DNA of 64,000 nucleotides, from positions 673,501-737,500 of the forward strand of contig NZ_PYFW01000002.1 of assembly GCF_003020125.1 (NCBI RefSeq). Direction: 5' to 3'. The first letter of the stretch is position 1. The number at the start of each line of letters is the position of its first letter. This document shows, piece by piece, positions 34,794 to 43,362 of the stretch. The DNA is from Bradyrhizobium sp. MOS003 (GTDB taxonomy: Bacteria; Pseudomonadota; Alphaproteobacteria; Rhizobiales; Xanthobacteraceae). Made by a program: the position numbers and the translations under genes. The notes below the pieces were generated by a model. It did not search any database. It was not told the DNA's origin and was given only the letters and a program-made list of their open reading frames with translations.

Positions 34794-36403
34794 GCAACGA
34801 GATCTTCGACCAGGTGCCCGTCGACAGCGACGGGGCGCGCGAGATCGGCTTTGCCGTTCCGGAGCTTTACAACGCCAGCCGCGTGCTGTTCGACAATCTC
34901 GCCAAGGGCAGTGGCGACAGGCTTGCGCTCATCGGTCCGGCAGGCATGCGGACCTATGCCGAGCTCTGCGCTGACGCGTGCCGCTGGGGCAACGGCTTTG
35001 CATCGCTCGGCCTAAAGCGCGGCGACCGCGTGCTGCTGTTTCTCGACGACACGCCGGCCTACCCGGCCGCATTCTTCGGCGCGGTGCGGGCCGGCTTCGT
35101 GCCGCTCCTGATCAACACACTGACGCCGCCGGACCTGCTGCAATTCTATCTCGCCGATTCCGGAGCTGAAGTCGCGGTGGCTGAGGCCGAGTTCTGTGGC
35201 CGCTTCGATGCAGAGGCTTGCAAGGGCACGCGCCTGCGCACGCTGATCGTCGTCAACGGCGAGGCGGGCAATCACGCCGCGCCGAACGCGCTTGCGGCTG
35301 CGGACTGGCTCGGGCAATTCCCGGCCGATCTGGCGGAGGCGGACACTCATCGCAACGAGATGGCGTTCTGGATGTACTCGTCCGGTTCGACCGGCCGGCC
35401 CAAGGGCATCGTGCATCTGCAGCACGACATGGCCTATAGCGAGCTCGCCTTTGCGCAGAACGTGCTGAAGCTGACGCCTGACGACATCTGCTTCTCCGTG
35501 CCGAAGATCTTCTTCGCCTACGGCTTTGGCAACTCCGTCACCTTTCCGTTCTCGGCGGGCGCGGCAACGCTGCTGTTGCCGGGCCAGCCGAAGCCGGCCA
35601 CGATCTTCGCAGCGATCGAACAGTACAAGCCGACGGTCTTCTTCGGCCTGCCGACGCTCTACACCTCCCTGACCAAGGCCGAAGGCGCGCAACAGACCAA
35701 CTTCTCGTCGCTGCGCATGTCGCTCTCCGCGGCCGAAGTGCTCTCGGCCGAAGTCTTCAACGGCTGGAAGACGCTCACGGGCCTGGAGATCGTCGAAGGC
35801 CTCGGGTCGACCGAGGTGCTGCACATCTATCTCTCCAACCGCCCCGAGCAGAAGAAGCTCGGCGCCGCCGGCTTGCGCGTGCCCGGCTACGAGGTCGCGC
35901 TGCGCGACAAGGACGGACGCGACGTCGCCGACAACGAGGAAGGCATTTTGTGGGTGCGCGGCGATTCCAACACGCCGCTGTACTGGAACAGGCCGGACAA
36001 ATCCGCCGAGACGATTCGGCAGGGCGGCTGGATCTACACCGGCGACCGCTTCATCCGCGATGCCGACGGTTTTCATTTCTTCCGCGGCCGCGCCGACGAT
36101 CTCATCAAGATTTCCGGACAGTGGGTCTACCCGCTCGAGGTCGAGCTGTGCCTCGCCGACCACCCTGACATCCGCGAATGCGCGGTGTTCGCGGCCGAAC
36201 TGCCGGACCGGCGCATGACGCTGAAGGCGGTGGTGGTAATGAACAATCGCACCGCCGACCGGGATGAAGCGACGCGGCGGCTGCAGGATTACGTCAAGGG
36301 CAAGCTGTTGCCGTACAAATATCCGCGCGAGGTGATCTTCATAGACGAGCTGCCGAAGACGGGCACGGGGAAGATTGACCGGCAGGCGTTGCTGCGAATG
36401 TGA
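34790..36403 (+). CDS. Benzoate-CoA ligase family enzyme (probable salicylate/hydroxybenzoate-CoA ligase)
   Basis: A 537-residue adenylate-forming enzyme. The P-loop-like motif is YSSGSTGRPKGIVH near 199-212, the aromatic-acid-pocket region includes KIFFAYGFGNSVTFPF, then LGSTEVLHIY and the hinge GRADDLIKISGQWVYPLEVE. The catalytic lysine is in PKTGTGKIDRQALL at the C-terminus. The ACL subclass of benzoate/hydroxybenzoate ligases shares this layout. It starts 4 bp inside the monooxygenase gene, so ligase and hydroxylase are translated together. Salicylate is the likeliest acid given the gentisate dioxygenase downstream; benzoate and 3-hydroxybenzoate are not excluded. Confidence 0.85.
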   Translation: MSNEIFDQVPVDSDGAREIGFAVPELYNASRVLFDNLAKGSGDRLALIGPAGMRTYAELCADACRWGNGFASLGLKRGDRVLLFLDDTPAYPAAFFGAVRAGFVPLLINTLTPPDLLQFYLADSGAEVAVAEAEFCGRFDAEACKGTRLRTLIVVNGEAGNHAAPNALAAADWLGQFPADLAEADTHRNEMAFWMYSSGSTGRPKGIVHLQHDMAYSELAFAQNVLKLTPDDICFSVPKIFFAYGFGNSVTFPFSAGAATLLLPGQPKPATIFAAIEQYKPTVFFGLPTLYTSLTKAEGAQQTNFSSLRMSLSAAEVLSAEVFNGWKTLTGLEIVEGLGSTEVLHIYLSNRPEQKKLGAAGLRVPGYEVALRDKDGRDVADNEEGILWVRGDSNTPLYWNRPDKSAETIRQGGWIYTGDRFIRDADGFHFFRGRADDLIKISGQWVYPLEVELCLADHPDIRECAVFAAELPDRRMTLKAVVVMNNRTADRDEATRRLQDYVKGKLLPYKYPREVIFIDELPKTGTGKIDRQALLRM

Positions 36404-36447
36404 GGCGCCGCGGCGAGTAGCGCAACTCACGCCGCCACGCAACCGTG

Positions 36448-36547
36448 GTCATCGCCCGCGAAGGCGCGCGATCCAGTACTCCGAGACAGTTGTGATTGAA
36501 ATGATAGGCTGCAGCATACTGGATTCCCCGCCTCCGCGGGGAATGAC
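36448..36547. repeat. Imperfect inverted repeat between convergent genes
   Basis: The segment 36448-36480 (GTCATCGCCCGCGAAGG...) is largely the reverse complement of 36516-36547 (...CCTCCGCGGGGAATGAC). Both arms contain ATCCAGTA-type ends. The element lies between the ligase and marR, whose stops converge. It belongs to another dispersed repeat family of Bradyrhizobium-like genomes and may terminate both transcripts. Confidence 0.8.
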
Positions 36548-36586
36548 ACCTCTATTCTTGCAACAGCGGCGCCTTCCTCGCTTCCC

Positions 36587-37099
36587 TCACCCCGCCTTCC
36601 CCAGATGCTCCAGCGCGTCCTCCGCGCGCAGCGGCACGCGCGAGGCCTCGTTGTTGAGATCGACGAGCTGCGACATCAGACCCATCAGCGTCTTGCGATC
36701 GGCCGGCTTGAGCGGCTCCAGCATCCGCGCCTGCGCGCGTTCGACCGCGGGGATGATCTCGCGCAGGATCGTAACGCCGGCCCTGGTGAGATAAAGCAGC
36801 TTGATCCGCTTGTCCTCGGGGGCCGGCTTGCGTTCGACATAGTCCTTGGCCTGCAGACGTTCGATCACGCTGCCGAGCGTGGAGCGGTCGAAGGCGATCA
36901 CGGCCGACAGCCGCGTGGCGTCGATGCCGGGATGGGTGTGGATCGCGATCAGCGCCGCATATTGCACCGGGGTCAGATCGAATGCCTTGCACTCCTCCAT
37001 GAAGATCGAGACCGCAATCTGCTGCATGCGCCGGAACAGATAGCCCGGCGCGGCATAGACCGCATCGATCGTGATCGGAGGACAAGCCTTACTCGGCAT
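36587..37099 (-). CDS. MarR-family regulator of the aromatic cluster
   Basis: A 170-residue dimeric winged-helix regulator. The DNA-binding part runs DLTPVQYAALIAIHTHPG, ATRLSAVIAFDRSTLGSVIERL and the wing RKPAPEDKRIKLLYLT, with the conserved Asp/Arg of the wing. It is MarR proteins of this kind that sense aromatic CoA esters or hydroxybenzoates in several catabolic clusters. ATG 37099 overlaps the 3' end of the isomerase gene by 11 bp, so both are one minus-strand operon. Two sites with AGTATACT upstream of the flanking plus-strand genes are its likely targets. Confidence 0.87.
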   Translation of the reverse strand: MPSKACPPITIDAVYAAPGYLFRRMQQIAVSIFMEECKAFDLTPVQYAALIAIHTHPGIDATRLSAVIAFDRSTLGSVIERLQAKDYVERKPAPEDKRIKLLYLTRAGVTILREIIPAVERAQARMLEPLKPADRKTLMGLMSQLVDLNNEASRVPLRAEDALEHLGKAG

Positions 37100-37721
37100 C
37101 GGGCTGCTTCTCCGGTGCGGCATTGGCAAACGCGGTGAGCGCCTTTGCGGCAGCTTCCGCCGCGAGCAGGCGAGGATAGGCCGAGACATCGACCCCGAAA
37201 CGACGCGCATTGGCGAGCTGCGGCACCAGGCAGAGATCGGCGAGCGTCGGCGCATCGCCGAAGCAGAACGGCCCGGGCTCGTCCCTGATCAGCGTCTCGC
37301 AAGCCGACAGTCCCTCGCGGTTGACCCACGCCGCCCAGTCCTGGACCTTCTCTTCGGCAAGCCCGAGTTCGCGCAGCCGCGCCAGCACTTTCAGGTTCTG
37401 CACCGGATGGGTGTCGCAGGCGATCGCCAGCGCAAACGCCCTCACCTTGGCGCGCCTCAGCGAATCTTTCGGCAGCAGCGGCGGATTGGGATGGGTTTCG
37501 TCGAGCCATTCGATGATGGCGACCGATTGGGTCAGCACCGCACCGCCCTCGTTTTCCAGCGCCGGCACCAGGCCTTGCGGATTGATGGCGAGATAGGCGG
37601 GCGCGCATTGCTCGCCCTTGCGCAAATGATGCGGCAGATGCGCGGCCTTGAGGCCCTTGAGGTTCAGCGCGATCCGCACGCGATAAGCGGCGCTGGAACG
37701 GAAATAGCCGTGCAGCTTCAT
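37089..37721 (-). CDS. maiA: Maleylacetoacetate/maleylpyruvate isomerase (zeta-class GST)
   Basis: A 210-residue zeta-class glutathione transferase. The N-terminal thioredoxin-like domain starts with KLHGYFRSSAAYRVRIAL, where the zeta signature SSCxxRVRIAL has Ala for the Cys. QGLVPAL and TQSVAIIEWLDETHP (glutathione site) follow, then a helical C-terminal domain. These enzymes isomerise maleyl to fumaryl products with glutathione. Beside gentisate dioxygenase the substrate should be maleylpyruvate. It is transcribed away from the dioxygenase gene and shares a 90-bp divergent promoter with it. Confidence 0.88.
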   Translation of the reverse strand: MKLHGYFRSSAAYRVRIALNLKGLKAAHLPHHLRKGEQCAPAYLAINPQGLVPALENEGGAVLTQSVAIIEWLDETHPNPPLLPKDSLRRAKVRAFALAIACDTHPVQNLKVLARLRELGLAEEKVQDWAAWVNREGLSACETLIRDEPGPFCFGDAPTLADLCLVPQLANARRFGVDVSAYPRLLAAEAAAKALTAFANAAPEKQPDAE

Positions 37722-37752
37722 TGGAGCCCTCCCTTACGTTCTTGTCGGCGCA

Positions 37753-37786
37753 TTGACGCTACCTAGATCGTCAGTATACTGTCAAT
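37753..37786 (+). promoter_or_regulatory. Promoter and putative MarR operator, copy 2
   Basis: TTGACG (37753-37758) and TATACT (37775-37780) are spaced 16 bp and make a plausible sigma70 promoter for gentisate dioxygenase. The 25-bp operator-like sequence 37762-37786 covers the -10 box and is nearly identical to 33615-33639. On the minus strand TTGACA (37785-37780) could be the -35 box of the maiA-marR operon. A bound repressor would block both directions. Confidence 0.65.
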
Positions 37787-37811
37787 CAACAAAACGAACG
37801 GGAGCGCCGCC

Positions 37812-38852
37812 ATGGAAGCCGTGACCAAGACGCCGGAACGCGAGGCCTTTTACAAGAAGATCGACGGCGAAAACCTCACCGCGCTGTGGACGGTGATGAG
37901 CGATCTGATCACGCCGGAGCCGAAGAGCGCCTGCCGGCCGCACCTCTGGAAATTCGACGTCATCCGCGACTACATGACGGAGGCGGGCCGACTGATCACC
38001 GCCAAGGAAGCCGAGCGGCGCGTGCTGGTGTTGGAGAACCCGGGCCTGCGCGGCCAGTCCAAGATCACGACCTCGCTCTATGCCGGCGTGCAGATGGTGG
38101 TGCCCGGCGACGTCGCGCCGGCACACCGGCACAGCCAGTCGGCGCTGCGCTTCGTGCTCGAAGGCAAAGGCGCGCACACCGCGGTGGACGGCGAGCGCAC
38201 CGCGATGGAGCAAGGGGATTTCATCATCACGCCGTCGATGACCTGGCACGATCATTCCAACGAGACCGATCAGCCGATGTTCTGGCTGGATGGCCTCGAC
38301 ATTCCGCTGGTGCAGTTCTTCGATTGCTCCTTTGCGGAAGGCTCCAAGGAAGACCAGCAGAAGATCACGAAGCCCGCCGGCGACAGCTTTGCGCGCTACG
38401 GCCACAATCTGCTGCCGGTCGACGTCAAGCGCAACTCGAAGACCTCGCCGATCTTCAGCTATCCCTATGCCTACACCCGCGAAGCGCTGGAGAAGGCCAG
38501 GACGAGCCAGGAGTGGGACGCCTGCCACGGGTTGAAGCTGAAGTTCAGCAATCCCGAGACCGGCGATTTCGCGATGCCGACCATCGGCACCTTCATCCAG
38601 CTGCTGCCCAAGGGTTTCAAGACCGCGCGCTATCGATCGACCGACGCCACCGTGTTCTGCCCGATCGAGGGCCGTGGCCGCAGCCGCATCGGCGATGTCG
38701 TCTTCGAATGGGGCCCGCGCGACCTGTTCGTGGTGCCGAGCTGGCACTGGGTCACGCACGAGGCGGATGAGGACGCCGTGCTTTTCAGCTTTTCGGATCG
38801 GCCCGTGCAGCAGAAGCTGGATCTGTTCAGGGAAGATCGCGGCAACGCGTGA
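37812..38852 (+). CDS. gtdA: Gentisate 1,2-dioxygenase
   Basis: A 346-residue bicupin Fe(II) enzyme opening gentisate (2,5-dihydroxybenzoate) to maleylpyruvate with O2. The N-terminal cupin carries the metal ligands in PAHRHSQSALRFVLEG, and the second part of that cupin is MTWHDHSNE. The C-terminal cupin includes RSTDATVFCPIEGRG and VVPSWHWVTHEAD. Length and motifs match characterised gentisate dioxygenases. A promoter with an overlapping MarR-type site lies directly upstream. It links the CoA-dependent hydroxylation genes to central metabolism through the adjacent isomerase. A fumarylpyruvate hydrolase gene was not found in the window. Confidence 0.93.
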   Translation: MEAVTKTPEREAFYKKIDGENLTALWTVMSDLITPEPKSACRPHLWKFDVIRDYMTEAGRLITAKEAERRVLVLENPGLRGQSKITTSLYAGVQMVVPGDVAPAHRHSQSALRFVLEGKGAHTAVDGERTAMEQGDFIITPSMTWHDHSNETDQPMFWLDGLDIPLVQFFDCSFAEGSKEDQQKITKPAGDSFARYGHNLLPVDVKRNSKTSPIFSYPYAYTREALEKARTSQEWDACHGLKLKFSNPETGDFAMPTIGTFIQLLPKGFKTARYRSTDATVFCPIEGRGRSRIGDVVFEWGPRDLFVVPSWHWVTHEADEDAVLFSFSDRPVQQKLDLFREDRGNA

Positions 38853-38864
38853 AGCATAGGTCTC

Positions 38865-38956
38865 GTAGGGTGGGCAAAGGCGCAACGCGCCGTGCCCACC
38901 ACACCTCCGCGAGTGATCAACCAAATGGTGGGCACGCTTCGCTTTGCCCACCCTAC
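38865..38956. repeat. Inverted repeat with GTAGGGTGGGCAAAG arms
   Basis: GTAGGGTGGGCAAAG at 38865-38879 pairs with CTTTGCCCACCCTAC at 38942-38956, with further GTGCCCACCA/TGGTGGGCAC pairing inside. It separates the convergent dioxygenase and permease genes. A degenerate relative is at 62386-62475. Confidence 0.88.
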
Positions 38957-38973
38957 AGCAGCGGTGACTATGG

Positions 38974-39795
38974 CTACCGCCAGTGCAGCAACCGCGCCTC
39001 CAGCACATTGATCACCTTCCCGACCGCCAGCCCGAACACCGACAGGATCACCACGCCCGCGAGCAGCTGATCCGTCTGCATCAGATTGCCGGCCTGCAGC
39101 ACGAAGGCGCCGATGCCGTATTGCGCGCCGATCATCTCGGCGCTGACGACGAGCAGCAGCGCCACCGATGCGGTGATGCGGAAGCCGGCGAGGATTGCGG
39201 GCAGCGCGCCGGGCCAGATCACCTTGCGCACGATGGTCGCGAACGGAACGTTGAAACTCTGCGCCATGCGGATCAAATTGCGCGGCACCGCGTCGACGCC
39301 GCTATAGACCGAGATCGCGGTCGAGAAGAACACCCCGAGCGCGATGGTCGCGATCTTCGGCTCTTCGCCGATGCCGAGCCAGAGGATCAGGAGCGGCAGC
39401 AGCGCGATCTTCGGGATCGGGAACAGCGCCGAGATGAAGGTGATGCCGACGCCGCGCGCCAGTCGGGAGAGGCCGATGGCAAAGCCGACTACCACACCGG
39501 CCGCGGTGCCGAGCAGCCAGCCGACGCCGATGCGCAGCAGCGACGCCGAGACATGCTGCCAGAGCGCGCCGGAGACCGCGAGCTGATAGATCGCGCGGAC
39601 GATTGCAGCGGGCGTCGGCAGAAATAGCGCATTGACGAGGCCGGAGCTGCCCGCTGCCTGCCAGATCGCGATGACCAGAGCGAGCGCGATCCAGCCGCCA
39701 TAGCGACTGCTCGCGGGCACGAAGCCGGCGCCGCGAAACCGCACGCGCCGCGTCGCTTCGTCCTTCGCAATGTCAGCCGCCGCGCGATCAAGCAT
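38974..39795 (-). CDS. ABC transporter permease, SsuC/TauC type
   Basis: A 273-residue inner-membrane permease with about six helices, the first near residue 34 (GGWIALALVIAIWQAAG). The coupling loop is MAQSFNVPFATIVRKVIWPGALP. The ATG at 39795 overlaps the end of the ATPase gene by 8 bp and has GAGG 7 bases upstream. An in-frame ATG at 39816 would add seven residues. It is the last gene of a four-gene operon. Confidence 0.9.
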   Translation of the reverse strand: MLDRAAADIAKDEATRRVRFRGAGFVPASSRYGGWIALALVIAIWQAAGSSGLVNALFLPTPAAIVRAIYQLAVSGALWQHVSASLLRIGVGWLLGTAAGVVVGFAIGLSRLARGVGITFISALFPIPKIALLPLLILWLGIGEEPKIATIALGVFFSTAISVYSGVDAVPRNLIRMAQSFNVPFATIVRKVIWPGALPAILAGFRITASVALLLVVSAEMIGAQYGIGAFVLQAGNLMQTDQLLAGVVILSVFGLAVGKVINVLEARLLHWR

Positions 39796-40561
39796 GCTGG
39801 ACCTCACGCTCGGCATCGATCGCTTCGTTGCGGATCAGTGACCAGATCTGGTTCTGCAGCGCCAGCAGCTTTTCACGCGCCGCGGTTTCGCCACGCTCGG
39901 CCCGCGTCATCGGCACGGTCACGACCTCGCGGATGCGGCCGGGCCGCCGCGACAGCACCACGATGCGGTCGGCCAGCCGCGCCGCCTCTTCGAGATTATG
40001 CGTGACATAGACCGCGCCCATGCCGCCATCGGCGAGCAGGCGGACGAAATCCTCCATCAAGAGCTCGCGGGTCTGCGAATCCAGCGCCGACAGCGGCTCA
40101 TCCATCAGCAGGATGGCGGGCTTCACCGCGAGCGCGCGCGAAATGCCGACGCGCTGGCGCATGCCGCCGGAGAGCTGCTTTGGATAGGTCTTGCGAAAAT
40201 CGGTCAGGCCGGTGCGGCGCAGGGCATCCTCGACCAGCGCGCGGCGCTGCGTGGCCGAGAGCTGGGTGTGCAGCAACGGGAATTCGACGTTGTCCTCGAC
40301 GCTCGCCCAGGGCAGCAGCGCAAAATCCTGGAACACGAAGGTCAGCGGGTTGAGGCTATCCGGCGGCGGTGCGCCGCGCAGCTCGGGAGCGCCAGAGGTC
40401 GGCTGCAGAAGCCCGCCGAGGATCGACAACAGCGTGCTCTTGCCGCAACCCGAAGGACCCACGATCGCAACCACCTCTCCGGCGCCGACGGTGAAGGAGA
40501 CGTCGTCGAGCACGGCGAGATCGCCGAAGCGATGGGAGATGTGGTTGGCGATCAGGTCCAT
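39788..40561 (-). CDS. ABC transporter ATP-binding protein, SsuB/TauB type
   Basis: A 257-residue ATPase. Walker A GPSGCGKST is near 34-42, the Q-loop VFQDFALLPW near 76, the signature LSGGMRQR near 131, Walker B ILLMDEPLSALD near 150 and the H-loop VTHNLEEA near 184. It drives import by the neighbouring permease and binding protein. It lies 16 bp after the binding-protein gene. Confidence 0.92.
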   Translation of the reverse strand: MDLIANHISHRFGDLAVLDDVSFTVGAGEVVAIVGPSGCGKSTLLSILGGLLQPTSGAPELRGAPPPDSLNPLTFVFQDFALLPWASVEDNVEFPLLHTQLSATQRRALVEDALRRTGLTDFRKTYPKQLSGGMRQRVGISRALAVKPAILLMDEPLSALDSQTRELLMEDFVRLLADGGMGAVYVTHNLEEAARLADRIVVLSRRPGRIREVVTVPMTRAERGETAAREKLLALQNQIWSLIRNEAIDAEREVQHA

Positions 40562-40577
40562 CGTCTACGTTCTGCTC

Positions 40578-41582
40578 TCAATCCGCCTTCACATAGTCCT
40601 TCGCGATGATCGCGTTCGCGTCAAAGCCCTTGTCGACGAAGCCCTGCTCCTGCAGCCATTTGATCTGGTTGTCGACGTTCTTCACGTCCAGCTTGCCGTC
40701 GGGATCGATATAGGCGCAATTGCCGACCACCTGCTCGACCGGGAGGTTGGTGTACTTCGCGATGATCTCCAGCAGCGGCTTTGTCTGCCCGTTGATCGGC
40801 GCGACACCGTCCTTCATCGCGGCAAGGATGACGTCGTGATATTCGCGGTCCGCCTTCGCCAAGGCGCCGAGCAGCTTCGTCACCAGCGCCTTGTTGGTCA
40901 GCGTCTTCGGCGAGGCGAACACCGCACCCAGCTGCCACGGCGTTTCGTCGCCGACCCACCCTAAGAATTTCGCGCCGCCTTCGTCCGTGAGCTTTCGCGC
41001 CGTCGAGATCGGCAGCAGCGCCGCATCGACGGTCTCGCCCTTCAGCGCGGCGGCGGCATTGGACAGCGATTGCAGCGGCACGATCTTCACGTCCGCGAGC
41101 TTGAAGCCGTATTTGTCGGCGAGCAGGCCGAGCGAATAGTGGAAGGAGGAGCCGACCTGCGTCATCGCCACGCGCTTGCCCGCGAGGTCCTTCGGCGTCT
41201 TCAATCCAGCGGCATAGGCGTTGTTGCTGGCGAAATAGCCGATCAGGGGATAGCCGGCCTTCTCGCGGCTCATGCCGCCGATCACCTTCAGCACGCCCTT
41301 GCCGGCGAGATTGTAGAGACCAGCGGTGAAGGCGGTGATGCCGAAATCGACGTCGCCCGACGTGGTGGCGACCGCGATCGGCTGTGCCGCGTCGAAGAAT
41401 TTCAGCTCGACCTCGAGGCCGGCCTCGCGAAAATAGCCCTTGTCCTGCGCGATGAAAACCGGCGCGGAGGAGGACAGACGGAGCACGCCGATCCTGGCCT
41501 TCAGCGCATCCTCGGCGTGGGCTGTCCCCATCGCCATGATCGCCAAAAGACTGGCTGCCGCGAGCCGCGCAATTCCGATCAT
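40578..41582 (-). CDS. ABC transporter binding protein, NMT1/SsuA-like
   Basis: A 334-residue exported binding protein. The signal peptide ends near residue 23 (LAAASLLAIMAMGTAHA). The mature part begins DALKARIGVLRLSSSAPVFIAQDKGYFREAGLEVEL, which in pieces is typical of the NMT1/aliphatic sulfonate group, followed by DVDFGITAFTAGLYNLAGKG. The ligand is unknown. It is preceded by a FAD-dependent oxidoreductase gene (33 bp gap) that may act on the imported compound. Confidence 0.87.
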   Translation of the reverse strand: MIGIARLAAASLLAIMAMGTAHAEDALKARIGVLRLSSSAPVFIAQDKGYFREAGLEVELKFFDAAQPIAVATTSGDVDFGITAFTAGLYNLAGKGVLKVIGGMSREKAGYPLIGYFASNNAYAAGLKTPKDLAGKRVAMTQVGSSFHYSLGLLADKYGFKLADVKIVPLQSLSNAAAALKGETVDAALLPISTARKLTDEGGAKFLGWVGDETPWQLGAVFASPKTLTNKALVTKLLGALAKADREYHDVILAAMKDGVAPINGQTKPLLEIIAKYTNLPVEQVVGNCAYIDPDGKLDVKNVDNQIKWLQEQGFVDKGFDANAIIAKDYVKAD

Positions 41583-41615
41583 CCCTGCTTCCTCCGCCGT
41601 TTATCTTGCAGTCCG

Positions 41616-42980
41616 TTACAGGCCCTCGGGCACCGGCTGGTCCCGTCCGATGAAGGCGCCTTGTTGTTTCAACGTTTCCTGCAACTTTTCAATGGGGATG
41701 TCGCGTGGAATCCGGTTTCCGGAGAGTGCCAAGGCAGCGGCGGAACCGGCGGCCTCGCCCATCACGAAACAGGCACCGGAAACCCGTGCCGCCGACTGGC
41801 CCTCGTGGGTCATCGAGGCGCAACGGCCGGCGACCAGCAGATTGTCGGCACCTTCGGGCACCAGCATCCGATACGGCAGCTCGTTATAGCCGCGGGATTC
41901 CGGGATCGGCGGAAAGGTGAAGACGACGTCGCCGGGAACGTGAGCCTCGATCGGCCAGCCATTGACGCCGATGGAGTCCTCGAAGGAGGCGCAGCCGAGC
42001 ACGTCCTCGCCGCTGAGCTGGTAGCCGCCCTTGATGCGGCGGGTCTCGCGGATGCCGAGTTGTGGCGGCAAATCGACGATGTAGGATTTTTCAAACCCCG
42101 GCACGGTGCGCAGGAATTCGAAGGCGGCGAGCGCCTGCTTGCGGCCCTCGATCTCGCCGCGGGTGAGATCGTCGGGCTCGACGCCGTTGATGGCGTGGCC
42201 GTCCTCGCGCGCCACTTGCGTGAAGTTCACCCGCCATTCGATGCCGGATTTCTGCGGCCGTACGATGGCACTCTTGCGCGGGAATGTGTGGGTGCCGGCG
42301 GCGAGCGCTTTTTCCATCAATTGCGGAATGGTGCGCCAGGCATCGCCCGCCTTGTCGGGATCGATGCCGTTGAGACGGAGCATCATCGAGGGATACATCG
42401 GATGTCCGTGCGCGTCGCCGATGTCGAATGGCGCACCGGCCCAGACGGCCAGGTCGCCGTCGCCGGAGCAATCGATGAAGATCTCCGATCGCACCGCCTG
42501 CCGTCCGGCCTTGGTCTCGACCATCAGCGCGTCGATGCGGCTGTCATCGCCCATCACCACGCCGGCGCCGAGCGCGTGGAACAGGATGTGCACCTTGTGG
42601 CTCGCCAGCAGTTGGTCCGCCGCGATCTTGTAGGCTGCGGTATCGTAGGCCTGGGCAAAGACCTTGCCGAGGATCAGATGCGGCGTGTTCAGGCCGTTGA
42701 GCCGGTCGATCCGCGCCAGCAACTCGGACGCCATGCCCTGCACCAGCCTGCGATGCTCGCCATGGACATTGCCATGCAGGCCGCAAAAATTTGTGACACC
42801 GGCGGCGGTGCCCATGCCGCCGAGAAAGCCGTAGCGCTCGATCAGAAGCGTCTTTCGCCCGGCGCGCGCGGCTGAGGCCGCCGCGATGATCCCGGCCGGA
42901 CCGCCCCCGAGCACGACGACTTCATATTCGCCATAGAGCGGCACCTGGCGTGCCGGTTCTTCGATCATTGTGGCCCGCAT
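41616..42980 (-). CDS. FAD-dependent oxidoreductase (FAD_oxidored family)
   Basis: A 454-residue flavoprotein, first gene of the operon. The FAD-binding Rossmann motif VVVLGGGPAGIIAAASAARAG is split here as VVVLGGGPAG and IIAAASAARAG near residues 21-41. GFLGGMGTAAGVTN follows, then DCSGDGDLAVWAG and a C-terminal FAD contact LLVAGRCASMTHEGQSA. Related proteins have no firmly known substrates; they often neighbour transporters. ATG 42980 has GGGAGGAG about 7 bases upstream; ATG 42968 is in frame too. No signal peptide is seen, so it is cytoplasmic. Confidence 0.82.
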   Translation of the reverse strand: MRATMIEEPARQVPLYGEYEVVVLGGGPAGIIAAASAARAGRKTLLIERYGFLGGMGTAAGVTNFCGLHGNVHGEHRRLVQGMASELLARIDRLNGLNTPHLILGKVFAQAYDTAAYKIAADQLLASHKVHILFHALGAGVVMGDDSRIDALMVETKAGRQAVRSEIFIDCSGDGDLAVWAGAPFDIGDAHGHPMYPSMMLRLNGIDPDKAGDAWRTIPQLMEKALAAGTHTFPRKSAIVRPQKSGIEWRVNFTQVAREDGHAINGVEPDDLTRGEIEGRKQALAAFEFLRTVPGFEKSYIVDLPPQLGIRETRRIKGGYQLSGEDVLGCASFEDSIGVNGWPIEAHVPGDVVFTFPPIPESRGYNELPYRMLVPEGADNLLVAGRCASMTHEGQSAARVSGACFVMGEAAGSAAALALSGNRIPRDIPIEKLQETLKQQGAFIGRDQPVPEGL

Positions 42981-43092
42981 GGCGCGCTCCTCCCAAAATC
43001 GCTTGCTCGCCCAAGCCTGGATTAGCCCGGCTCACCTCTACGTCGCAAGATCGCGGTTGCTTCCCGTCAGCCGGGTTGAGACAACGTCCGGC

Positions 43093-43359
43093 ATGGATTC
43101 GATCATCGCCAGATTCGCTATAGCCGCATTGCTCTTTCACGTGATCGCGCCCGCCGCAGCCGTGGAGCAGAGCTGCCGCTTCATCCAGGCCAAGGCCGAG
43201 CGCGAAGCTTGCTACAAGCGGCAGGAGGACGAACTCGCGGCGAAGCGCAAGCCCGTTGCCCCTGCCAATGACAGCCAGGCGCTCGGCACGCTGCGCCAGA
43301 TGCGACAGGACGACGATGCCGTCTATCGCAGCATCAACAATATCTGCCGCGGCTGCTGA
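43093..43359 (+). CDS. Small secreted protein with two Cys pairs
   Basis: An 88-residue protein with a signal peptide (FAIAALLFHVIAPAAAVEQ). The mature part is charged, with cysteines in EQSCRF, REACYK and the terminal ICRGC. It has a Lys/Glu-rich helix-like middle (KRQEDELAAKRK). Divergent from the FAD oxidoreductase and convergent with the enoyl-CoA hydratase with 3 bp between stops. No known family. Confidence 0.68.
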   Translation: MDSIIARFAIAALLFHVIAPAAAVEQSCRFIQAKAEREACYKRQEDELAAKRKPVAPANDSQALGTLRQMRQDDDAVYRSINNICRGC

Positions 43360-43362
43360 CGT

